Shown here: one piece after another, positions 22,842 through 30,150 of the stretch | Layout: each line of letters begins with the position of its first letter | How positions within the stretch are numbered: position 1 is the stretch's first letter | Source of the DNA: CAYMKL01 sp964390805 | GTDB taxonomy: Bacteria; Chloroflexota; Anaerolineae; VGOG01 | DNA: 30,150 nucleotides | Direction: 5' to 3' | NCBI GenBank assembly: GCA_964390805.1 | Contig: CAYMKL010000088.1 | Coordinates: 1-30,150 of the forward strand | Made by a program: the position numbers and the translations under genes | Notes under the pieces: model-generated | Seen by the model: the letters and a program-made list of their open reading frames with translations, nothing else | The model's database searches: none | What the model was told of the DNA's origin: nothing

Positions 22842-24227
22842 TCACCCCCTGGCCAGAATCTCCCGTGCCACCAGCAGGCCGGAGGCTGAGGCCTGCACCA
22901 GGCCCCGGGTCACGCCTGCTCCATCGCCGGCGGCGAAGAGATTCTCCACCTCGGTCTCCAGGGACTTGCTCAGCTCAAGCCTGGACGAGTAGAACTTGAC
23001 CTCCACGCCGTAGAGGAGGGTATGGCGCGAGTTGACGCCGGGAGCTAACTTGTCCAGGGCCTCCAACATTTCCAGGATGTTCGCCACGTAGCGATAGGGC
23101 AACACCAGGTTCAGGTCGCCAGGGGTGGCATCTCTCAGAGTAGGGGTGACGAGGCTGCGGGCCAGCCGCTCAGGCGTCGAGCGCCGCCCCTGCTGCAAGT
23201 CGCCCAGCCTCTGCACGATGACACCGTCGCCCAGCAGGTTGGCCAGACTGGCGATGTACTTACCGTAAGCGATGGGCTCCTTAAAGGGCTCGGTGAAGGT
23301 CTTGCTCACCAGGATGGCAAAGTTGGTATTCTCGGTCCTTCGGGTGGCATAGCTGTGGCCGTTGACGGTCATCACCTCGTCGGCGTACTCGGTCACTACC
23401 TCACCGTAGGGACACACGCAGAAGGTGCGCACCTTGTCGTCGAAAGCCCTGGAGTAGTAGTGCAGCTTGGGCTCGTAAACTATATCGGTGATGGGAGCCA
23501 GCACCCCGGCTGGCAGCTCCACCCGCACTCCCAGGTCAACGGGGTTGCGGCTGAGGGAGAGCTTCAACTGCTTGGCCACTCCCTTTAGCCAAGATGCTCC
23601 CTCCCGGCCAGGAGCCACCACCACATACTTCCCTTTGATGATCTCTCCCTTGACCGTCTCCACCCCCACGGCCCGCGAGTTCTCGGTCAGGATTTCGGAA
23701 ACCCTAGTTCTAGTTCTGATCTCCACCCCACGCCCTGATAGCTCGTCTCGCATGGCGGTCAGGATCTCGCTGCTCCGCTCCGTGCCCATGTGGCGGATGG
23801 GGACGGAGATAAGCCTTAGCCCAGCCAAAGCCGCCCGTTTCTCGAGTCGCTCTACCTCGTCGTCGTTGGTGCCGTAAACAGGCCCAATCGTGCCGAATTC
23901 GACGAAAGTTCTGTCTACCTCCTCAATCAGCGTGCTGGCTTTCTCATTACTCAGCAATTCCGCCAGGTGTCCACCCACCGCTGGCGAGAGGGTGAGCTTG
24001 CCATCTGAGAAGGCCCCGCCTCCTCCCCAACCGCAGAGGAGCATACAGGGGTTGCAATGGGCGCAGCCCGTGCCCAGCTCGCGGGACGGGCAGTGTCGCT
24101 TCTCAATGTCCGGCCCTTTTTCCAGGATCAGGATATCCAACCCTTTGCATTTCGACAACTCCAAAGCGGTGAAAATCCCCGCCGGTCCAGCACCGACGAC
24201 GATGACATCGTAGAGACGTTGTGACAT
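22842..24227 (-). CDS. FAD-dependent dehydrogenase/oxidoreductase, COG2509 type
   Basis: The 461-aa protein opens with a Rossmann dinucleotide-binding motif (VIVVGAGPAG, G12/G14/G17) and ILILEKG for the adenosine ribose. A Cys-rich segment follows (Cys46, 55, 58, 61, 65) with the glycine-rich CGWGGGGAFSDGKLTLS. The C-terminal LFAAGDGAGVTRGLVQASASG is the usual second FAD-contacting region. This matches uncharacterised FAD-dependent dehydrogenases of the COG2509 kind; the substrate is unknown. The Cys cluster could hold a metal or be redox-active, which is inference. Its ATG shares one base with the stop of the upstream small gene (TAATG), so translation is coupled. It is the last gene of the minus-strand operon. 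Confidence 0.85.
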   Translation of the reverse strand: MSQRLYDVIVVGAGPAGIFTALELSKCKGLDILILEKGPDIEKRHCPSRELGTGCAHCNPCMLLCGWGGGGAFSDGKLTLSPAVGGHLAELLSNEKASTLIEEVDRTFVEFGTIGPVYGTNDDEVERLEKRAALAGLRLISVPIRHMGTERSSEILTAMRDELSGRGVEIRTRTRVSEILTENSRAVGVETVKGEIIKGKYVVVAPGREGASWLKGVAKQLKLSLSRNPVDLGVRVELPAGVLAPITDIVYEPKLHYYSRAFDDKVRTFCVCPYGEVVTEYADEVMTVNGHSYATRRTENTNFAILVSKTFTEPFKEPIAYGKYIASLANLLGDGVIVQRLGDLQQGRRSTPERLARSLVTPTLRDATPGDLNLVLPYRYVANILEMLEALDKLAPGVNSRHTLLYGVEVKFYSSRLELSKSLETEVENLFAAGDGAGVTRGLVQASASGLLVAREILARG

Positions 24228-24544
24228 TATTTATCTCGCTCCTCGCGGATGTATTCCTCTATTGGGACTGGGACCCCTTTCTCACGCAAGCGGCGTCTGA
24301 ATTCTTCGAGCCTGACCTGGGGCCCGGAAGGGTCAGTTTTCATGTAGCTAGCAAGGTCTGACAATTCTAGCGTTCCCGCTGCGATCATGTTCTGCATGAA
24401 TTGAGGCAGTTGTAGCCTGGACTCTTCCTCTACCACCTCCCTTTCCATGCGTTGGACGATTCGCAGTACTTCCAACCTCTTATGAAATGGCAGTCTCCTC
24501 ACTGTGCTAACAATTTGCTCTTCGTAAGCTATTGCCGCATCCAT
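24227..24544 (-). CDS. Small unknown protein (105 aa) coupled to the FAD-dehydrogenase gene
   Basis: GGAGG lies about 7 nt before the ATG. The protein is highly charged and probably helical. Its N-terminal part (EEQIVSTVRRLPFHKRLEVLRIVQRMEREVVEEE) loosely resembles the short helical antitoxin-like proteins (DUF2281 style) that begin with a LP-x-K-R motif, but I do not assign a family. The rest (LREKGVPVPIEEYIREERDK) is charged and has no recognisable motif. The stop overlaps the next ATG by one base. No toxin-like partner follows, since the downstream gene is the dehydrogenase. Confidence 0.7.
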   Translation of the reverse strand: MDAAIAYEEQIVSTVRRLPFHKRLEVLRIVQRMEREVVEEESRLQLPQFMQNMIAAGTLELSDLASYMKTDPSGPQVRLEEFRRRLREKGVPVPIEEYIREERDK

Positions 24545-24628
24545 AATCCACCTCCTCTACTCCCTCATACACCTGGACTGCGACCTGGGCGATGCCCGCC
24601 AGTGGCAGGCCGCAGATGATCTCGATTC

Positions 24629-25168
24629 TCAGTTTTCTGCCATGATCTCTTTGAGCGCCCTCTCGTAGACCTGATAGGCGCGCTGGCCGAAGAGGACGAA
24701 GCGCACTAGCTCAATGTCGGTGTGAGATTCGAGGTAGCTGATGGCCGTCTGCAGAGCCAGGGGGGCGGCTTCGTCCATCGGGTAGCTGTAGGCGCCGGTG
24801 CTGATGGAGGGGAAGGAGACTGAACGGACGTTGTTCTCCGAAGCCACCTCCAGGCTGCGGCGGTAGGCGCTGGTCAGAAGTTCCGCCGCTCGCTGGCCTT
24901 CGCGGTGGTAGACCGGTCCCACAGTATGGATGACGTGCTTGGCCTTGAGCCGATAGCCCTTGGTGATCTTGGCGTCGCCGGTCTGGCAGCCGCCTAGAGT
25001 ACGGCACTCCTCCAGGAGCTGTGCCCCCGCTGCCTGGTGGATGGCTCCATCCACGCCGCCCCCGCCCAGCAGGCTCGGATTAGCCGCGTTGACGATGGCC
25101 TCGGTGTCCTGCTTCGTGATGTCGCCTTCGACGAGCTCCAGTTGCGATTTGTTGATGGTCATTTGCAT
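24629..25168 (-). CDS. Macro-domain ADP-ribose hydrolase (MacroD/YmdB type)
   Basis: The 179-aa protein is a single macro domain of normal length. It contains the VEGDITKQDTEAIVNAANPS motif, then GGGGVDGAIH, GDAKITKGYRL, HVIHTVGPV and SISTGAYSYP. Asn30 and Asp40 align with the catalytic-site Asn25 and Asp35 of E. coli YmdB. The family removes ADP-ribose from proteins or nucleic acids, or deacetylates O-acetyl-ADP-ribose. The first ATG is preferred because GGAGG sits 8 nt upstream. It lies directly after the toxin gene in the same operon, so a role in reversing an ADP-ribosylation event is conceivable but not shown. Confidence 0.92.
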   Translation of the reverse strand: MQMTINKSQLELVEGDITKQDTEAIVNAANPSLLGGGGVDGAIHQAAGAQLLEECRTLGGCQTGDAKITKGYRLKAKHVIHTVGPVYHREGQRAAELLTSAYRRSLEVASENNVRSVSFPSISTGAYSYPMDEAAPLALQTAISYLESHTDIELVRFVLFGQRAYQVYERALKEIMAEN

Positions 25169-25184
25169 GTTTTATCCCTCCTTG

Positions 25185-25215
25185 CCTCCCCCTCTCCGCA
25201 GGCAGGCTGGGGAGG
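25185..25215. repeat. Short palindromic repeat between toxin and macro-domain genes
   Basis: CCTCCCC (25185-25191) and GGGGAGG (25209-25215) flank a loop that contains GCAGGCAGGCT. It overlaps the region just upstream of the macro-gene ribosome-binding site and could fold in the transcript. Confidence 0.45.
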
Positions 25216-25218
25216 AGC

Positions 25219-25575
25219 TTACTTCTTCTTCAACTGCTTTTCAAGAAATCCATTGACTTCACGAGCTACGAGAACGACGTCCCTAGCCGGAAAGTTGGTC
25301 AGCGAAGAAGGGGCAACCTTGCCGTCTGCGGAATGGAAATGGTGGGGAAAGTTGTCTAATTCTCTATAGTGAGGGGCATTGTCCCAACCAATGATTCTTT
25401 GCCCACCCTTGAATAAGGTATAAGAGTAGCCGCCGGTCTTTGAGCGATAGAAAAGGTCGAACTGATAGCCACCCTCCAAGGTAAACCTGATTTTGGTAGG
25501 CAATCTTCTCGACGATATGACGTAGATGCTCTCTCTTTCGAAAAGAGGCTCTAACCCAAGAAGTTGAGGGTCCAT
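25219..25575 (-). CDS. TumE-like toxin (DUF6516 family)
   Basis: The 118-aa protein has the DUF6516/TumE hallmark in its second half: GYSYTLFKGGQRIIGWDNAPHYRELDNFPHHFHSADG, with the WDNAPHxxxLxxFPHHxH core. The first half (KIRFTLEGGYQFDLFYRS) is the usual beta-strand region. DUF6516 proteins are known as toxins of type II-like pairs, and their molecular target is not clear to me. The start at 25575 lies 25 nt inside the end of the antitoxin gene, giving an overlapping, coupled pair. An internal start is possible, because no strong ribosome-binding site is visible in front of 25575. Confidence 0.8.
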   Translation of the reverse strand: MDPQLLGLEPLFERESIYVISSRRLPTKIRFTLEGGYQFDLFYRSKTGGYSYTLFKGGQRIIGWDNAPHYRELDNFPHHFHSADGKVAPSSLTNFPARDVVLVAREVNGFLEKQLKKK

Positions 25576-25847
25576 CCCAACGCCTCTTTCATCACTCGCA
25601 GCTTCTCTAGTTCGTCAGTGGCCACACCCCACTCTATTGAGGTCTCCCAAGAGGGATGTTCGGGTAGTTCTCCGCTTTGCATCCTCCGCTCGAAAGTTTC
25701 CAAATCACATCCATGCTCGTTCTCAAATTCCCTGATAATGTCTTCATACGTTCGAGCTTGCATTTCGATGTCTGTCAAGGCCCTACGGAGTTTATCCGCC
25801 TCAATTCGGAGAGGGTACCTTTCCATTACTCGGCTTGCCAATGTCAT
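25551..25847 (-). CDS. TumA-like antitoxin partner
   Basis: The start chosen is ATG 25847 (98 aa), 8 nt after AGGAGG. A GTG at 25856 in the same frame would overlap that ribosome-binding site and is less likely. The protein is acidic and helical (ADKLRRALTDIEMQARTYEDIIREFENEHGCDLETFERRM), followed by WGVATDELEKLRVMKEALGW. This resembles the short helical antitoxins encoded next to DUF6516 toxins. Its ribosome-binding site begins within 10 nt of the uvrA stop, so the pair is likely expressed from the uvrA promoter. The 3' end overlaps the toxin start by 25 nt. Confidence 0.75.
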   Translation of the reverse strand: MTLASRVMERYPLRIEADKLRRALTDIEMQARTYEDIIREFENEHGCDLETFERRMQSGELPEHPSWETSIEWGVATDELEKLRVMKEALGWTLNFLG

Positions 25848-25865
25848 CGCACTCACCTCCTGGTG

Positions 25866-28868
<3,003 letters not shown>

Positions 28869-28900
28869 TCCCTAACTCCAAGTACCAGTGATCAGTGAGT

Positions 28901-28929
28901 ATTGTAGCATGAAAGAGACTCTTAAGCAA
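28901..28929 (-). promoter_or_regulatory. Probable promoter of the uvrA operon
   Basis: On the minus strand TTGCTT (28929-28924), a 17-nt spacer, then TACAAT (28906-28901). The -10 is good and the -35 is weak. It lies 33 nt upstream of the uvrA ATG. No LexA-type box was recognised. Confidence 0.5.
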
Positions 28930-28932
28930 ACA

Positions 28933-28961
28933 AGCCAGGGCATGTTCAGGCGGCCCTGGCT
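28933..28961 (-). terminator. Likely terminator of the response-regulator gene
   Basis: AGCCAGGGC (28933-28941) is complementary to GCCCTGGCT (28953-28961). In the minus-strand transcript the hairpin is followed by a U-rich TGTTTGCTT tail. It lies about 36 nt after the stop at 28997. The tail is not a pure U run, so efficiency is uncertain. Confidence 0.6.
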
Positions 28962-28996
28962 CGCTGGACTGGCAAGTCCTTTGGAAGCGGTTCGTT

Positions 28997-29689
28997 TTAC
29001 GTTTCGCGTTCGGGTTCTTCGTTTGTTTCCCCTGGTATGTCGAAGCGATAGCCCACCTTGCGCACCGTGCGCAAATACACCGGGAATTTTGGGTCTTCCT
29101 CTATCTTCCCCCGCAGCCAATGGATATGGACATCTAGAGTTCTGGTGTCACCTACGTAATCGGTTTTCCAGACTTTTTTCATCAAGAGCTTGCGACTCAG
29201 GACTCGCCCTGGGCTGCGCATAAAAACTTTTAGCAGTTCGAATTCCTTGGGATTCAACCTCCGCTCTTTGCTTCCATTGTTGACGCGGCGCGTCCCCAAG
29301 CTCAGAGTTAATCCTCCCGCTTGCAGGATCTTCCCCTCATCGCTCATCAAGATGCTCCTGATACGATCGAACAACTTCCGAGAGGTGAAAGGAGGCGTCA
29401 GGATAAAAGTGGCTCCCATCACATCCTCGTCTGTTTCGGCCTCGGGCAAGATCAAGATAATGGGGATCTCGGCGACTTCCTTGTGCAAGGCTTGGCAGAT
29501 TTCTCGCCCATCTACCTTGGGAAATGTGGCGTTCAATATGATTAAATCGGGCATCTCGGAAGCTGCTCGTTGGAGGGCTTCTTGTTCACTGCGAGCCAGC
29601 GATACCTCGTATTTCTTTTTCTCCAGGCTTGGAAGAACCCAGTCTATCGAGGAATTGGCTTTTTCGACGAGCAAAATGCTTGCAGTCAT
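28997..29689 (-). CDS. OmpR-family response regulator with a degenerate (non-phosphorylatable) receiver
   Basis: The 230-aa protein has a receiver-like fold (1-115) and a C-terminal OmpR/PhoB winged helix (~125-222: LNPKEFELLKVFMRSPGRVLSR, DVHIHWLRGKIEED, LRTVRKVGYRF), which looks intact. In the receiver the acidic pair is Glu9-Lys10, the phospho-acceptor position is Asn53 (LIILNATFPKVDG), the switch Thr/Ser is Leu81, the conserved Lys is Pro99 (LTPPF), and the alpha4 region is shortened. It should therefore work without phosphorylation. No histidine kinase gene is nearby. AGGA lies 7-8 nt before the ATG. The C-terminal tail (EEPERET) is encoded by a TTTTACGTTTCGCGTT-type repeat. Confidence 0.9.
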   Translation of the reverse strand: MTASILLVEKANSSIDWVLPSLEKKKYEVSLARSEQEALQRAASEMPDLIILNATFPKVDGREICQALHKEVAEIPIILILPEAETDEDVMGATFILTPPFTSRKLFDRIRSILMSDEGKILQAGGLTLSLGTRRVNNGSKERRLNPKEFELLKVFMRSPGRVLSRKLLMKKVWKTDYVGDTRTLDVHIHWLRGKIEEDPKFPVYLRTVRKVGYRFDIPGETNEEPERET

Positions 29690-29812
29690 TGCTTTTTCCT
29701 ATCCGGCTACAGAGATACTCCCCATGAGCTTCAGGCGGCAACGGCATTGCAGAAAAAGGGTGAGGGTGAATAAGAAGAGTTTCGTCGAAGGAAGCAAGCC
29801 ACAGAGGGATAT

Positions 29813-29841
29813 ATTATAGCGCATTATCCTTTTTAAGGCAA
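29813..29841 (-). promoter_or_regulatory. Promoter of the response-regulator gene
   Basis: On the minus strand TTGCCT (29841-29836), a 17-nt spacer, then TATAAT (29818-29813). It leaves a leader of about 115 nt before the ATG at 29689, in which I see no ORF or clear riboswitch. Confidence 0.6.
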
Positions 29842-30035
29842 CTATGCGGAATCGTCACCGCAGATTACCAGACATCTCCCACAATGATTACTACATGTAG
29901 TAGATTCCGTTCGTTAAGAACCCGATATGTGGCAGTCGCAGGCTCTGGCCAGATAAGAAAGATTAGCAATGAGCGGATGTTAGCCAGCCTTCTCCGTTCT
30001 CGGATCTACGAAGCAGGTTCTCAACTCTGGGTTTG
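29842..30035. other. Noncoding stretch with a 14-bp palindrome
   Basis: I see no supported gene between the response-regulator promoter and the next promoter. TACTACATGTAGTA at 29889-29902 is a perfect palindrome, of the size of a dimeric repressor or regulator site. No tRNA or rRNA was recognised. Confidence 0.5.
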
Positions 30036-30064
30036 TTGACCTTTTGCCTCCTCCATAGTATAAT
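30036..30064 (+). promoter_or_regulatory. Near-consensus sigma70-type promoter firing rightwards
   Basis: TTGACC (30036-30041), a 17-nt spacer, then TATAAT (30059-30064). Matches are 5/6 and 6/6. It drives a transcript that leaves the window. Confidence 0.75.
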
Positions 30065-30076
30065 CGGTTCGTTGCT

Positions 30077-30150
30077 GTGAAGGGTGGAAATAGACGACGC
30101 TCAAGCCTACTTTCGTGGGAAGATCTTTACCAACTTGACAGATATGGGAA
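30077..30150 (+). other. 5' end of an unidentified transcript or gene, cut by the window edge
   Basis: Downstream of the promoter two frames stay open to the edge: from GTG 30077 (KGGNRRRSSLLSWEDLYQLD) and from GTG 30084 (EIDDAQAYFRGKIFTNLTDM). Neither has a convincing ribosome-binding site, and the product cannot be recognised from about 22 codons. A noncoding RNA leader is equally possible. Confidence 0.25.

Noticed and set aside
24545..24628. Open reading between the macro-domain gene and the 105-aa gene (IEIICGLPLAGIAQVAVQVYEG)
   Set aside because: It looks protein-like but has no start signal, runs out of frame into both neighbours and ends soon after; at most a gene remnant.
30036..30150. 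rRNA or tmRNA operon leader downstream of the strong promoter
   Set aside because: No recognisable rRNA, tRNA or tmRNA sequence appears in the 86 nt available.

Overview
The window looks like a GC-rich chromosomal segment of an uncultured or environmental Chloroflexota bacterium, most likely Anaerolineae-like. This is inference. It rests on the gene families (SARP/BTAD-ATPase-TPR regulator, very large Ca-binding/beta-helix surface protein, CSLREP beta-helix protein ending in a dockerin-like module, TumE-like toxin) and on several short dispersed repeat families that sit inside genes. No rRNA, tRNA, CRISPR array, transposase or phage gene was found.

Region 1 (1-3425). A SARP-type transcriptional regulator (wHTH + BTAD + NTPase + TPR) is read leftwards off the window edge. 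It shares a roughly 200-bp divergent promoter region with the next unit. That region carries a good sigma70-type promoter for the regulator. Facing the other way is a TATAAT box preceded by two perfect tandem 11-bp direct repeats, the arrangement expected of a SARP operator.

Region 2 (3426-22801). A small 68-aa protein is translationally coupled (ATGA overlap) to one uninterrupted 17.3-kb gene for a 5768-aa mosaic cell-surface protein. In order it has a signal/TM segment, an LppX-like domain, TM segments, TSP3-type Ca-binding repeats, a second TM block, more TSP3 repeats, Ig-like domains, FG-GAP repeats, beta-helices, a Kelch-like propeller, a CBM9-like domain, seven cadherin-like modules and a beta-rich C-terminal domain. 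A long inverted repeat separates it from a 555-aa secreted beta-helix protein with a dockerin-like C-terminus, which is closed by a strong intrinsic terminator.

Region 3 (22842-28929, all minus strand). A tightly packed apparent operon runs uvrA - TumA-like antitoxin - TumE-like (DUF6516) toxin - macro-domain ADP-ribose hydrolase - small unknown protein - COG2509 FAD-dependent dehydrogenase. It links nucleotide excision repair, a toxin-antitoxin pair and ADP-ribose processing in one transcript. UvrA carries a ~41-aa in-frame insertion encoded by a palindromic repeat.

Region 4 (28933-30150). An OmpR-family response regulator has lost every phosphorylation residue of its receiver domain. It has its own promoter and a likely terminator. 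The last 300 bp are noncoding apart from a near-consensus promoter (30036-30064) that fires rightwards out of the window.

A theme runs through the window: at least five short repeat or palindrome families have been absorbed in frame into protein-coding genes (the regulator, the giant protein, uvrA, the response-regulator tail).
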